From contig CAVPPJ010000058.1 in the NCBI GenBank assembly GCA_963707065.1, forward strand, positions 210,188 to 274,187: DNA of 64,000 bases, written 5' to 3'. Shown here piece by piece: positions 20,919 to 30,301 of the stretch. Below the pieces are notes generated by a model. That model had not been told where the DNA came from and made no database searches. It was given only the letters and a program-made list of their open reading frames with translations. How positions within the stretch are numbered: position 1 is the first letter of the stretch; each line of letters starts with the position of its first letter. The position numbers and the translations under genes were made by a program. The stretch is from Palsa-506 sp963707065. GTDB lineage: Bacteria > Actinomycetota > Actinomycetes > Streptosporangiales > Streptosporangiaceae.

Positions 20919-21588
20919 CGCCGTCCTCCCCGCAAAATCCTCCGCCTACCGCCCGCGGCCGACCACTTACCTGGCCGTTACCGATTCCGCCTGAGCGAGA
21001 ACAGCGCTGCATGCCGAAAGGCCGCATCGTATCCTGGCGTGCCGTTGCCTGGCGGCCCTCCTGGCGGCAAAGTCCATCCCTGATAGCCAGGGTTTATCAG
21101 TTCCCGCCGGCGGACTGCGGGCGCGCGATGGCGCGTTACTGCACCGGCTGGGTGCCCCACGAGGCTGCAGCCGACGATGGCCCTGAGCGGGTCGTGCCCG
21201 TGCTGGCCGTGGGCATGCTCAGGGGCACTGGCGTCGGTTGCTGGCAGTGATGATCCAGATCTGGGCCAAGTCGGTCGGCAAGATGCCGTAATATCGGCCA
21301 ACCATACCTGGCCACAAGCCGGAACCCGCGCCCGCCGATTTACCCCCGGGTTCCGGATGTCCCCATCGGCTGAGCGGACTTCACATGACAGATGTCGGCG
21401 ATCACGGTGCGGCCTATGAGAGGTTGCTGACCGGACAAGTCATGCGCATTCGCCCGTTCCGTTGGCGCAGCGCAGTCGTATGGCGCGGCCTGGCCAAGTC
21501 GTGATCAGGTCATGCTGGCGCGATGAGGCCAGCGGCACACCGCTGGCCCGCAGCCGAACGCGCATAACCGTCGGGGCGGTGAGCTTTT
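20919..21588. other. Gene-poor stretch before the MFS gene
   Basis: No gene can be supported here. Open frames on both strands (for example 20978-21301 minus, 21011-21250 plus) overlap each other and show no family features. A degenerate relative of the dyad element (13 of 18 positions) at 21565-21582 overlaps the ribosome-site area of the MFS gene and is probably chance. Confidence 0.4.
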
Positions 21589-23187
21589 ATGACTGGTGAG
21601 TCAGGAACCAGCGCAGTTGAGCTGGCTGGGGGAGGCCGCAGGCTGGCCATCTTGCTGGCGATGGCGATGTTCGTCCTGGTGGTTGACACGTCGGTGATGA
21701 ACGTCTCCATCGCATCGGTCGTTCATGATCTGCACACGACCGTCAGCGGGGTTCAGTCCGCGATCGCGCTTGAGGCGCTGGTGTCGGCGGCGTTTATCCT
21801 GATCGGCAGCAAGGTGGGCGATCTGATCGGGCGCAAGCGCGCGTACGTACTGGGTCTGCTCGGCTATGGGATCGGTGCCCTGGCCATGGCCCTGTCGCAG
21901 GGCCTGACCGCGGTCATCGTCTTCTGGGCGATCGTGGGCGGGATTGGCGCAGCACTCCTGCTGCCGGCAATGCAGTCACTGATCCACGGCAACTTCGAGG
22001 GTGCCGCGCAACGGCAGGCCTACGCGCTGGTGGGGGCCGCCGCCGCGATTGCCGCTGCCGTCGGCCCGCTGCTCGGCGGGTTCATCACGACCTACCTGTC
22101 GTGGCGGATCGCGTTCTTGCTTGAGGACGTCGTCATCGTCGTGGTGCTCTCCAGCATCAGGCTGGTCCGTGACGTGGAATACACCGGATCGCGGCGGGTG
22201 GACGTGGTGGGCGCCGTCCTGTCCGTGCTGGGCATGGGCGGCATCGTGCTGGGCATTCTCGTGTGGCAAGAAGGTGGCGAGGCGGTGGGGCTGCTTCTTG
22301 CGGTGGGGGCGGTCTCGCTCGTGGCACTGGCGTGGTGGCTGGTGCGGCGCAAGCGTGCGGGCAAGCCGGTGCTGCTGGACCCGGACCTGTTCAAGGCCAA
22401 ACTGTTCAGGTTCGGGGTCTCGGGGCAGATGCTTCAGCAGATCGGCCTGGGCGGCACGATGATCGCGCTGCCGATTTACCTGCAGATCGTGCTGGAGTAC
22501 AGCGCGATGCAAGCGGGCCTGTCCATCGCCCCGCTGTCGCTGAGCATGTTCGCGGTGGCCCTGGTCGCCGGGAGAAGAGCGGGGAAGAGGCGTCCGGCGA
22601 GCCTCATCCGGGCCGGGTTCGCGCTGTTCACGATCGGGATGGTCGCCGTAGAGCCGATAGTGCCGCGGGCGACCTCCGGCTGGTACCTGGTGGTGCCGCT
22701 GATGGTCGCCGGTGCGGGGCTGGGCCTGCTGGTCTCGCAGCTGAACAACTACACGCTGGCCCCGATCTCGGAGGAACGCGTCAGCGAGGCCGCCGGGGTG
22801 AACTCGGCGGGAGGGTCGTTCGGCCTGTCGTTCGGGCTGGCGTTCGCCGGTGCCATCTTGCTGGCGGCGCTGTCTTCCAGCTTCACCAGCATGGCCCAGT
22901 CGAGCACCGTGCTTTCCGTGCCCGAGCAGCAGCAGGTCGCCAAGGTCCTGGAGCATGATGCCGAAGTGGTGAGCAACACCCAGCTCCAGAAGCAGCTCGC
23001 CGGCCAGCCGCAGAAGACGCAGGACGAGATCATCAAGATCAATACCCAGGCCAGGCACCTCGCCCTCCAGGTGGCGCTTCTCATTCCCATCCTTGCGGGC
23101 CTGGCCGGGCTGCTTATCTCATTCCGCATGATGCGCCTGCCAGATCCCCAGCAATCGGGCTCCGGCGAACAAGTGGCCCTGGGCTGA
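21589..23187 (+). CDS. MFS drug-resistance type transporter (DHA2/14-TM)
   Basis: Proton-driven exporter of the major facilitator superfamily, 532 residues with about 14 hydrophobic segments. The first helix holds the DHA2-type VDTSVMNVSIASV motif; loop 2-3 carries GDLIGRKRAY (motif A). The segment AVGPLLGGFITTYLSWRIAF is motif C plus the WR(I/W) pair of this group. A long periplasmic loop before the last helix (residues about 435-490) is rich in Gln and Lys. Substrate unknown. The gene is single; RBS-like GGGGCGGTGAG lies directly upstream. Confidence 0.9.
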   Translation: MTGESGTSAVELAGGGRRLAILLAMAMFVLVVDTSVMNVSIASVVHDLHTTVSGVQSAIALEALVSAAFILIGSKVGDLIGRKRAYVLGLLGYGIGALAMALSQGLTAVIVFWAIVGGIGAALLLPAMQSLIHGNFEGAAQRQAYALVGAAAAIAAAVGPLLGGFITTYLSWRIAFLLEDVVIVVVLSSIRLVRDVEYTGSRRVDVVGAVLSVLGMGGIVLGILVWQEGGEAVGLLLAVGAVSLVALAWWLVRRKRAGKPVLLDPDLFKAKLFRFGVSGQMLQQIGLGGTMIALPIYLQIVLEYSAMQAGLSIAPLSLSMFAVALVAGRRAGKRRPASLIRAGFALFTIGMVAVEPIVPRATSGWYLVVPLMVAGAGLGLLVSQLNNYTLAPISEERVSEAAGVNSAGGSFGLSFGLAFAGAILLAALSSSFTSMAQSSTVLSVPEQQQVAKVLEHDAEVVSNTQLQKQLAGQPQKTQDEIIKINTQARHLALQVALLIPILAGLAGLLISFRMMRLPDPQQSGSGEQVALG

Positions 23188-23739
23188 CTCGCCCGGGTAC
23201 CCCCGGCGGAGAGGTACACCAGAAGCCAGGCCGGGGAAGCGGCCTGGATCCGACTGCGTGCTCGCTCACACCAAGCCGGTCAAGCGCATGCCCGGCCGGC
23301 CATAGCGCCCGGGCCGCAAGATCGCCGAGCTGGAAGAGGCCCTGGAAGCGCGAAGTTCTTCACTCCCGAGCACACCGCGCTGCTAGCGGCCATGCTGGAG
23401 CGCATCGACCGGCTCAACGCCAGCATCATCCGCTGACCGCGGTGATCGAGCGGCGCCTGGCCCTCTTCGAGGAGCAATTGCAGCAGGCCGAGTCGATGCC
23501 AGGTTGCTGCCACCGCCGCCGAGATTAACGGCAGCCTTGGCGGCAGTTGGTCTCGAGGCATCCTGCTGCTGCTCAGAACACGCCTTTGGTTGTATTTGCC
23601 CTCGTCATCGTGCTGGGTGGCGATAGTCTTGTCCTTTCTCAGCTGATGGTGAGACCATTCCATCGCGCAGGACTGACTTTCCGTGCTGACTGCTGGACAG
23701 TGAAGCCCGGGTGGTTGCGTCACGGGAGGGCCTAGCCGA
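23188..23739. other. Intergenic stretch with transposase remnant
   Basis: Apart from the IS110-type remnant at 23318-23505, no gene is seen. The last 200 bases before the LuxR gene are less GC-rich than their neighbours (for example around 23580-23690) and may hold its promoter. Confidence 0.5.
23318..23505 (+). pseudogene. IS110-type transposase remnant
   Basis: Three short pieces in shifted frames together read like the middle of an IS110-family transposase: KIAELEEALE (from 23318), then KFFTPEHTALLAAMLERIDRLNASI, then LTAVIERRLALFEEQLQQAESMPG up to about 23505. Each piece ends in a shift or stop, so the gene is dead. Neither the catalytic N-terminal DEDD part nor the C-terminal transposase-20 part is present. 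No terminal repeats were found. It marks an old insertion between the MFS and LuxR genes. Confidence 0.6.
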
Positions 23740-26370
23740 GTGTCGGTAACGAATGCGGCCGGTGAGCCTGGCGTGCGCATCCCGCGGTTCCCGTCCTCCA
23801 AGTTCTCTGCTCCGAGGCTGGCGCCGCGTCTGGTGCGCCGGCCAAGGTTGCTCGACCGGCTAGACCGGGGAGAGCAGGTTCGGCTCGGGCTGGTGGTGGG
23901 CCCCGCGGGGGCGGGTAAGACCATGCTGCTGGCTGACTGGCTGGCTGCCCGCCCGGACCGGCCGTCGGCGTGGCTGAGTTGCGACGTGGCCGACGCTGAT
24001 CCGGTCCGGTTCGTCTCCGCCGTCATCGAGGCCATGCGGCTTGGCTACGATCAGCCGAAGATCGGCGAGGATGCCAGCCAGCTGATGGGCCTTGATGGTG
24101 AGGTGTCGGCTGATGTTGTCGCTGCCCTGGCCGATGACCTGGACGCGCAGGACGGGGAGCGGGTACTGGTCATAGACGACTTTCACCTGGCCGGCGCGGC
24201 GAGCTCCGACGCGCTGAGCTGGCTGGTGGAGTACCACCCGCCGTCAGTGCAGCTGGTGGTGGCGAGCCGGGTTGATCCGCCGCTCAGGGTGCACCGCATG
24301 CGAGCGCATCAGGACCTGGTCGAGCTGCGGGATGAGGATCTGTACTTCTCCGTGGAAGAGACCAGGAGTTTCCTGTCCGGGTTCGGCGTGTGGCTGGATG
24401 AGCCAGACCTGGCTCTGGTCCACCGGCGCAGCGAGGGATGGGTAGCCGGGCTGCAGATGGCCGCGATCTCGATCCATGCTTCACCCGATCCCGCCACGGC
24501 AGCTGGCCGGGTCGATCTGCGCCGCCATACTGTCGCCGACTACTTCTTGGAGGAGGTCCTCTACCGGCAGCCTCCAGAGGTCGTCGAGTTCATGCTGGCC
24601 AGCTCGGTCCTCGATGAGCTTTCGGTGCCCGCCTGCACAGCTGTGTACGGCCAGGGCGCGGCCAGGATGCTCGAGTTCATCTACGGCGCGCACATGTTTG
24701 TGGCGATCGTGGATGACGAGACTCGCGTCTATCGTTATCACCACCTGATCAGGCAAGTTCTTCAAACGGAGTTGCACGCCCGGGATCCGGCTGGGGAGAA
24801 GGGGCTACATGAGGCCGCGGCGCGCTATCTGGTCGGGGCTGGTCAGGTCGGTGCGGCCGCGCGGCACTTGCTGGCCGCCGGTGAACGGGCCGAGGCCTTC
24901 AGCCTGCTCAATGAGGGGCTCGTGCGCGACGTCTTGACGAACCCGGCCGTCGTCAGTGCGCTCGACCTCGACGAGATCCGGCCCGAGATCTTCGCGGACA
25001 CACCCGAGTTTCTGCTGCCCATGGCGGCCGAGCTGCTCTGGCGGGGGGCGTTCGAGCGCGGTTCGCGGGCTGTCGCGCTGGCCCGGCAGAGCCCTGTCGA
25101 TCCGGGCCGGCAGCCCGAGCTGGCGGTGCGGCTGGCGCTGGTGAACATGCTTCATTGCACGTTTATCGGCCAGTTTGACGAGGCGCTGGCGCACCGGGAC
25201 TGGACACGGCCGTTCGAGGCCAAGACCGACGGGGTCAGCGATTGGGTCGTCACGCTCGACACCTTGGCCATGTACTGCCATACCTATCTGAACCAGTTCG
25301 GCGAAGCCCGGCAGCTCGCGGATGCCCTCGCTGCGGCTAAGGTGAGCGTTCCGCTGACCGAGGTGCTCTGCCCCGGAGTGATCAGCCAGGCAGCCTTCTT
25401 GGAGGGCGCCCTCGAAGAGGCTGGCACCCTGGCCGCTGGCACCCTGGCCGCGGCCCGCCGCCTTGGCTTCGACCGCCACTTTTTTGTGTTCCACGCACTA
25501 CGGACAACCGCTCTGCTCGCATTGGAGCGGTGTGATCTGGCTGCGGCCGCCGAGCCGGTAGAACGTGCGCTGGCCATGGTCGGCAGCGCCCGGCCCGCCT
25601 TCAATTGCATGGCCCAGCTGGACCGGGCCCGGATCTGGGCGGCCGACGGCAACCTCGACGAAGCCCTCAGCTCATTGCCCGCGGCGCGTTCGGCGCTCAA
25701 CAGCGACCATTCTGTCCTTCTGACCCAAGCCGACGAGCTCGAAGCCCGTCTCCGTCTCGGTCTCGGCGATCAGAAAGGTGCCAGGAGCGTCACCGATGGA
25801 CTGCCCGATGACCGGCGCCTCGTCATGTCGGTGATCATCGCTCTCGCGGCCGGGAACCCCAAGGAAGCGGCACAAGTCCTGAGCCACGCCCCGGCTGAGG
25901 GAAACACGATCCGGTCCGATCTGGAGTTGCGGCTGCTGCGCGCAAGCATCGCCATCGGCCGATCCTCACCCCAGGCACCCGCCCTGGTCAGACAGGCTCT
26001 AGCAGTGGCCATGCGCCACGGTTTCGTCCAGACCGTCGTGGACACAGCTCCGCAGCTGGCTGATCACGTGATCTCCAACCCCGACCTCTATCCCCATACC
26101 GAGCACCTGGCGGCGCTGATCACCGCCAGCCTCCGAGCACGCAAGCTCGCCAGGGCGGCTTTCCGGCAGAGTAAGCTACTAGACCCGCTGACCGCTGCCG
26201 AGATGCGCGTGCTGGAACTACTGCCGACCAGCACCTACCGGCAGATCGCCACCACCCTCTACATCTCGCTCAACACGGTGAAGACCCACCTCCGGTCGGT
26301 CTACCAGAAGCTCGGGGTGACCTCCCGTTCTTCTGCCGTCAAAAGAGCGGCCTCGCTGGGCCTTCTGTAA
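23740..26370 (+). CDS. LuxR-family regulator of the MalT/LAL type
   Basis: An ATP-dependent transcriptional activator of 876 residues. The N-terminal P-loop ATPase has Walker A GPAGAGKT at residues 54-61 and Walker B VLVIDDFH near 147. A long helical, TPR-like middle part follows. The C-terminal LuxR helix-turn-helix covers about residues 815-876 (LTAAEMRVLELL, TYRQIATTLYISLNTVKTHLRSVYQKLG). The start is GTG with GGGAGG about 10 nt upstream. It is the only large regulator inside the stress island and thus a candidate to bind the dyad elements, which is only a guess. It is tail-to-tail with the lactonase gene, 6 nt apart. Confidence 0.92.
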   Translation: MSVTNAAGEPGVRIPRFPSSKFSAPRLAPRLVRRPRLLDRLDRGEQVRLGLVVGPAGAGKTMLLADWLAARPDRPSAWLSCDVADADPVRFVSAVIEAMRLGYDQPKIGEDASQLMGLDGEVSADVVAALADDLDAQDGERVLVIDDFHLAGAASSDALSWLVEYHPPSVQLVVASRVDPPLRVHRMRAHQDLVELRDEDLYFSVEETRSFLSGFGVWLDEPDLALVHRRSEGWVAGLQMAAISIHASPDPATAAGRVDLRRHTVADYFLEEVLYRQPPEVVEFMLASSVLDELSVPACTAVYGQGAARMLEFIYGAHMFVAIVDDETRVYRYHHLIRQVLQTELHARDPAGEKGLHEAAARYLVGAGQVGAAARHLLAAGERAEAFSLLNEGLVRDVLTNPAVVSALDLDEIRPEIFADTPEFLLPMAAELLWRGAFERGSRAVALARQSPVDPGRQPELAVRLALVNMLHCTFIGQFDEALAHRDWTRPFEAKTDGVSDWVVTLDTLAMYCHTYLNQFGEARQLADALAAAKVSVPLTEVLCPGVISQAAFLEGALEEAGTLAAGTLAAARRLGFDRHFFVFHALRTTALLALERCDLAAAAEPVERALAMVGSARPAFNCMAQLDRARIWAADGNLDEALSSLPAARSALNSDHSVLLTQADELEARLRLGLGDQKGARSVTDGLPDDRRLVMSVIIALAAGNPKEAAQVLSHAPAEGNTIRSDLELRLLRASIAIGRSSPQAPALVRQALAVAMRHGFVQTVVDTAPQLADHVISNPDLYPHTEHLAALITASLRARKLARAAFRQSKLLDPLTAAEMRVLELLPTSTYRQIATTLYISLNTVKTHLRSVYQKLGVTSRSSAVKRAASLGLL

Positions 26371-26376
26371 CCGCCG

Positions 26377-27264
26377 CTATCCGGCGAACGATGAGGCAGG
26401 CACGCCTGCTACCCCGGGACGGCAGACGAACGTCGCGCCCGCACGCGGCTCCCTCTTCAGCCGCTCGGTACTCAGGCGGTAGGCGGCAGAGGTCACGTAC
26501 AGGTCCGCTAGGCCGGGACCCCCGAAGGTGCAGCTCGTCACCTGGGACACCGGGAAGAGAACCTCATCCAGCTGTTCCCCCGCTGGTGAAAAGCAGCGAA
26601 CCGTGCCGCCGCCGAAGCACGCAACCCAGAGGTTCCCCCTACTATCGACAGTCATCCCATCGGGTATCCCGTGCGCGCGCTCGATAGTGACGAGCCGTCT
26701 CCGGTTGCCGACGGAGCCGGTGTCGGTGTCGTAGTCGAAGGCATCGACACTCTGGGTAGCCGAGTCGATGAAGTACAACTGGCTACCGCCGGGGCTCCAC
26801 GCGATCCCGTTCGATTGCGTTACGTCGCGGACTATCCGGTCGTATGACCAGTCCGGTTCCACGCGGTAGAGCGCCGCGGCCTGTGGAGTGAAGTCAAAGG
26901 CCGTCGTCCCGGCGAGCAGGCGCCCAGCGGGGTCGCATTTCGCGTCGTTCATCCGGTTGCCCTGGGTGTCGCGCTCGACCGGCGCGGTGAGCTCGAAGTT
27001 GTCCCCGGCATCTGTGGCCACGGCGATACCGTCACGTACCGCAAGCACGAGCCCGCCATCGCGCCGGGGAACAACCGCGCCCACTTCCTGGCCAACGGAG
27101 AAGGAATTCAGCGCAGTCCCGGACTGGTCGTAACGAAAGATCGTGCCGCCGGTCAAGTCGACGAACAGCAGCGTCATGCTCCGCTGGTCCCAATGCGGCG
27201 CCTCGCCCACATCGGCGCGGAGATCGGCGAATACCTCGACGCTCACCCTCGCGGAACGGGCCAT
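26377..27264 (-). CDS. SMP-30/gluconolactonase family protein
   Basis: A six-bladed beta-propeller sugar lactonase, 295 residues. Metal-site regions of the family are visible: GEAPHWD near the N terminus (Glu), NRMNDAKCDPAGRLLAG (Asn/Asp), SNGIAWSPGG (Asn) and DGMTVDSRGNLWVA (Asp). The end SQVTSCTFGGPGLADLYVTSA is also typical. It probably hydrolyses an aldonolactone, with cytoplasmic location as no signal peptide is seen. The gene stands alone on the minus strand with no dyad on its upstream side in a matching position. Confidence 0.9.
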   Translation of the reverse strand: MARSARVSVEVFADLRADVGEAPHWDQRSMTLLFVDLTGGTIFRYDQSGTALNSFSVGQEVGAVVPRRDGGLVLAVRDGIAVATDAGDNFELTAPVERDTQGNRMNDAKCDPAGRLLAGTTAFDFTPQAAALYRVEPDWSYDRIVRDVTQSNGIAWSPGGSQLYFIDSATQSVDAFDYDTDTGSVGNRRRLVTIERAHGIPDGMTVDSRGNLWVACFGGGTVRCFSPAGEQLDEVLFPVSQVTSCTFGGPGLADLYVTSAAYRLSTERLKREPRAGATFVCRPGVAGVPASSFAG

Positions 27265-27749
27265 CTCCTACCTTGCCTGGAAGGTCAGTTGAATCATCCT
27301 GAGCGATGCGAGCGTTCAAGCCCGGTTAAGAAGGTTCCTCGACTGTGCTGGCTGCAGGTCAACGTACGTCACCGACATGGTAGGCGGCACGGTTCTCATC
27401 GGGAGATCACAAGGTCAAGATCGCGACCCGGGTCGCTCGCCGCCACGCCCGGTAACCGCGCCGCTGAGTCGTGGGCCTCGGTAATCACCCGGAAAAGGGT
27501 GAGTACAGAGGCCCCAGTCGCACTGCATGCTTACCGCAGGATCAGCGAACAGCAAAGCGCAACCTTGATGCGATCACCTACACACGAGATCACTGCCCCC
27601 AGTGCCTGGGTTGACCTCGCCTAGTTGCACCTCCGCAACCTGCCCCTCCCCGCCATGAATAGTCATGCGCCGGTCAAGGCGCGGGACGGACGCAGAGCGG
27701 AAATCGCCCGCGAACATGCAGCGCGGGTCGCTGACGAACGGAGCGCAGG
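27265..27749. other. Intergenic stretch upstream of the STAS gene
   Basis: No gene supported. It contains the start region of the minus-strand lactonase gene and dyad copy g at 27485-27502, about 250 nt before the STAS gene. Confidence 0.5.
27485..27502 (+). promoter_or_regulatory. Dyad operator, copy g
   Basis: TCACCCGGAAAAGGGTGA followed by GTACAGA. Perfect 6-bp arms, but the core is GGAAAA rather than TCGGAA. It lies 247 nt upstream of the STAS gene, farther than other copies, so an unrecognised short transcript may lie between. Confidence 0.5.
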
Positions 27750-28139
27750 ATGCCCGCAGATGTTGCCGAAGCAAGAACCATCGAGGGTGTAACCGTGGCC
27801 GTACAGGGCGATCCGCAGGGAACTGAGCCGCTTGAGCTGGACCACTGGATCGGCTCTGCGGGCGAGGCCACCGTGAACCTCCGTGGCGAACTGGATATAG
27901 CCAGCGCCGAGGCGGCCGTCAGCTATGTCAGGAATGTCATCGATCGCCACGGCGCGCCGGTGACTGTGGACCTAACCGCACTGGCTTTCTGCGACGCCCG
28001 GGGTCTAGCCGCGCTGCTGCGGATGGCCGATTATGCAGAGCAGGCGGGCTGCGCGTTCCGGCTGGTCTCGCCTCGTCCGTCCCTGGTGAAGATCATGCGG
28101 ATCACTGGCCTGAACCGCAGGTTCCTTGTCTCCAGGTGA
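27750..28139 (+). CDS. STAS-domain protein (anti-sigma factor antagonist-like) lacking the phospho-Ser
   Basis: A 129-residue protein with one STAS domain (about residues 37-125): ATVNLRGELDIASAEAAVSYV, then VTVDLTALAFCDARGLAALLRMADYA and FRLVSPRPSLVKIMRITGL. In SpoIIAA-type antagonists the phosphorylated serine sits in D-S-S-G; here the motif is DARG, so the switch serine is absent. The protein may therefore be locked in the unphosphorylated, active state or work in another way. ATG 27750 follows GCAGG. It sits behind dyad copy g with no partner kinase gene beside it. Confidence 0.85.
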   Translation: MPADVAEARTIEGVTVAVQGDPQGTEPLELDHWIGSAGEATVNLRGELDIASAEAAVSYVRNVIDRHGAPVTVDLTALAFCDARGLAALLRMADYAEQAGCAFRLVSPRPSLVKIMRITGLNRRFLVSR

Positions 28140-28446
28140 CTGCCAGCTGATTCCTGAAACCCGCCCGGGTTCCTTATGACGCCTGGCCTTGTCTGGGCTG
28201 GAGGGACAGTCGGCCGGCTCGGCCGCTAGGCTGGCGGTGGGCTGCTGGGCGGGGAGCGGAGCCACGCGGAGTCGCAGGCCATCGAGGAGATCACGGCCGG
28301 CGCTGGGCACGGCCGGTTTGTGACCGGGATCACCCTCGAATGGGTGGCGACACCGCAGGGACGACCCGGGCAGGATCGGATGCGGGCCCGGGCAAGTCCG
28401 GGCGAGATATGCTCATGCGTCACTGCCGACGGGCTTGGGGTGTGCT
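28140..28446. other. Intergenic stretch with dyad copy h and a duplicated leader
   Basis: No gene. It contains dyad copy h at 28330-28347. Its last bases, together with the first 14 codons of the following gene, match the leader and start of the permease gene near 547-590 at 35 of 44 positions. Confidence 0.6.
28330..28347 (+). promoter_or_regulatory. Dyad operator, copy h
   Basis: TCACCCTCGAATGGGTGG followed by CGACACC. One mismatch at the end of the right arm. It lies 99 nt upstream of the hydrolase ATG, close to the 89 nt seen for copy a. Confidence 0.55.
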
Positions 28447-30237
28447 ATGACGGATCGGGTTGGCCTTTCCGGCGGACCAGGTGAGCATCCAGGTGCCGCG
28501 GACCGTCCGGCCGATCCGGCCGAAGCCGGTCAGCCGCCTGAGGCGGCCGGGGCCTCCCCGGCGGTAGCGGCGGCTGAAGGTTCTCAGCCATCGCCGGACC
28601 CCCGGAAACCCCGGAAGCTGCTCTATGTCACGCTCCCCGGCTGCTGGGGTGCGCTCATTTTCGCCTGCTTGTCCTTCACGCCGTCGCTGCTCCCGCGCGG
28701 CGGTGTCGTCCAGGGCCTGGTCTGTGGCATCACCGCGGCCATCGGCTACGGGCTCGGAGTACTCGCCGCGTGGGTCTGGCGGGCTTTCGCTGATCGAGAT
28801 CCCCGGCGTCCGCGGCGCTGGGCCTGGCTCGCCTTCTTCATCAGCGCGGCTGTCCTCTACGTGGCTTGCTTCGGGCTCGGGCAGTACTGGCAGCATGAGA
28901 TCCGCAAGCTGATGGGGGTGACAGATTACAACATCCCGCTCGTCGTGGCCTCGCCGTTCATCGCGGCGCTGGCCTTCTGCCTGCTGCTGTTGATCGGGCG
29001 CGCCCTTCACGGCCTGTACCGCTGGCTCGCGAAGCTGCTCAACCACTGGATCGGGCCGCGCGCGGCGAAAGCGGTTGGCTGGGTGCTGGTGGTCGGCGTC
29101 ACCTATCTGGTGGTCAGCGGCCTGTTGCTGCAGGGCTTCGTTAACGTCATGAACAGCGCGTACGCGCAGCGCGACACGACGACCGCGGAAGGGGTGCACC
29201 AGCCCGCGACCAGCCTGCGTTCGGGCGGCCCGGATTCGCTCATACCGTGGGACACGCTGGGATACCAGGGCCGCAACTTCATCGGCAAGGGCCCTTCGGT
29301 AAGTGATATCGAGAAGTTCACCGGCCATCCGGCCATGCAGCCGATCCGGGTCTACGCCGGGCTGGCGTCAGCCTCCAGCCCGGAGTCCCAGGCCGCGCTG
29401 GCGGTCAGGGATCTCCAGCGCGCGGGCGGGCTCGGCCGCAAGGACCTGCTGGTAGTGACGACGACCGGCAGCGGCTGGGTCGATCCATCGCTGGTGGACT
29501 CCTTCGAGTACCTCAGCGGCGGCGACTGCGCGACCGTGGCGATCCAGTACTCCTACCTGCCATCGTGGATTTCCTACCTGGTCGACCAGTCAAAGGCCCT
29601 CGCAGCGGGCCGGGCACTGTTTGACGCGGCCTATGGCGCTTGGGCGAAGCTACCCTCCGATCACCGCCCCCGGCTCTTCGTCGCCGGGGAAAGCCTGGGG
29701 TCGTTCGGCGGCGAGGCGGCCTTTACCGGCGAAAACGACCTGGCCAACCGCACCTCCGGCGCGCTGTTCGCCGGCCCGCCCAATTTCAACACGCTGTTCC
29801 GGCAATTCAGCGACAACCGCGACCCCGGCAGCCCGGAGGTCCAGCCCATCTACCAGGACGGGCGAATCGTGCGGTTCGCGAACAATCCGGCCACGGCAAT
29901 CCCGCCGCAGGGCCAGCCCTGGAAAGGCAGCCGGGTCCTCTATATGCTGCACCCGTCCGACCCGATCGTCTGGTGGAGCCCGCATCTGATCTTCAGCGAG
30001 CCGGACTGGATCAGCGAGCCTCCAGGCAAGGACGTGCTCAAGACCATGTTCTGGATGCCGTTCATAACCTTCTGGCAGGTCACGGCCGACCTCCCGTTCG
30101 CCACCGGCGTCCCGGACGGGCACGGTCACCGGTACTCGGCCGAGTACGTCGACGGGTGGAATGCCGTCATGCGGCCCGCCGGCTTTTCCTCCGAGGACCT
30201 GGCCAGCCTCAGGAAAATCATCACGGCCGTGCGGTAA
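28447..30237 (+). CDS. Membrane-anchored alpha/beta hydrolase (Abhydrolase_9-type)
   Basis: A 596-residue protein. A Pro/Ala-rich cytoplasmic N terminus (residues 1-58) is followed by about four membrane helices up to residue 230 (for example LIFACLSFTPSLLPRGGVVQGL, AWLAFFISAAVLYVACFGLG, VGWVLVVGVTYLVVSGLLL). The C-terminal half is an alpha/beta hydrolase with nucleophile motif GESLG in LFVAGESLGSFGGEAAF. The two-part build is that of the actinobacterial Abhydrolase_9 family with its membrane N-domain. Substrate unknown; lipid or envelope esters are plausible. ATG 28447 has GGGG 8 nt upstream. It is under dyad copy h. Confidence 0.87.
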   Translation: MTDRVGLSGGPGEHPGAADRPADPAEAGQPPEAAGASPAVAAAEGSQPSPDPRKPRKLLYVTLPGCWGALIFACLSFTPSLLPRGGVVQGLVCGITAAIGYGLGVLAAWVWRAFADRDPRRPRRWAWLAFFISAAVLYVACFGLGQYWQHEIRKLMGVTDYNIPLVVASPFIAALAFCLLLLIGRALHGLYRWLAKLLNHWIGPRAAKAVGWVLVVGVTYLVVSGLLLQGFVNVMNSAYAQRDTTTAEGVHQPATSLRSGGPDSLIPWDTLGYQGRNFIGKGPSVSDIEKFTGHPAMQPIRVYAGLASASSPESQAALAVRDLQRAGGLGRKDLLVVTTTGSGWVDPSLVDSFEYLSGGDCATVAIQYSYLPSWISYLVDQSKALAAGRALFDAAYGAWAKLPSDHRPRLFVAGESLGSFGGEAAFTGENDLANRTSGALFAGPPNFNTLFRQFSDNRDPGSPEVQPIYQDGRIVRFANNPATAIPPQGQPWKGSRVLYMLHPSDPIVWWSPHLIFSEPDWISEPPGKDVLKTMFWMPFITFWQVTADLPFATGVPDGHGHRYSAEYVDGWNAVMRPAGFSSEDLASLRKIITAVR

Positions 30238-30301
30238 CCGCAGCAGTGCGGCGCGCCAGCCGGCTGGCGGCATCTCGGCCCGGCGGGGCCGGCATGCTGC
30301 G

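Noticed and set aside
20978..21301. 107-codon minus-strand frame in the gap before the MFS gene
   Set aside because: Low-complexity His/Pro/Arg-rich sequence without a ribosome site or recognisable domain; overlaps another frame on the plus strand.
21565..21582. Dyad-like TAACCGTCGGGGCGGTGA upstream of the MFS gene
   Set aside because: Matches 13 of 18 positions but the arms are different (ACCG/CGGT) and it overlaps the ribosome-site area, unlike the other copies.
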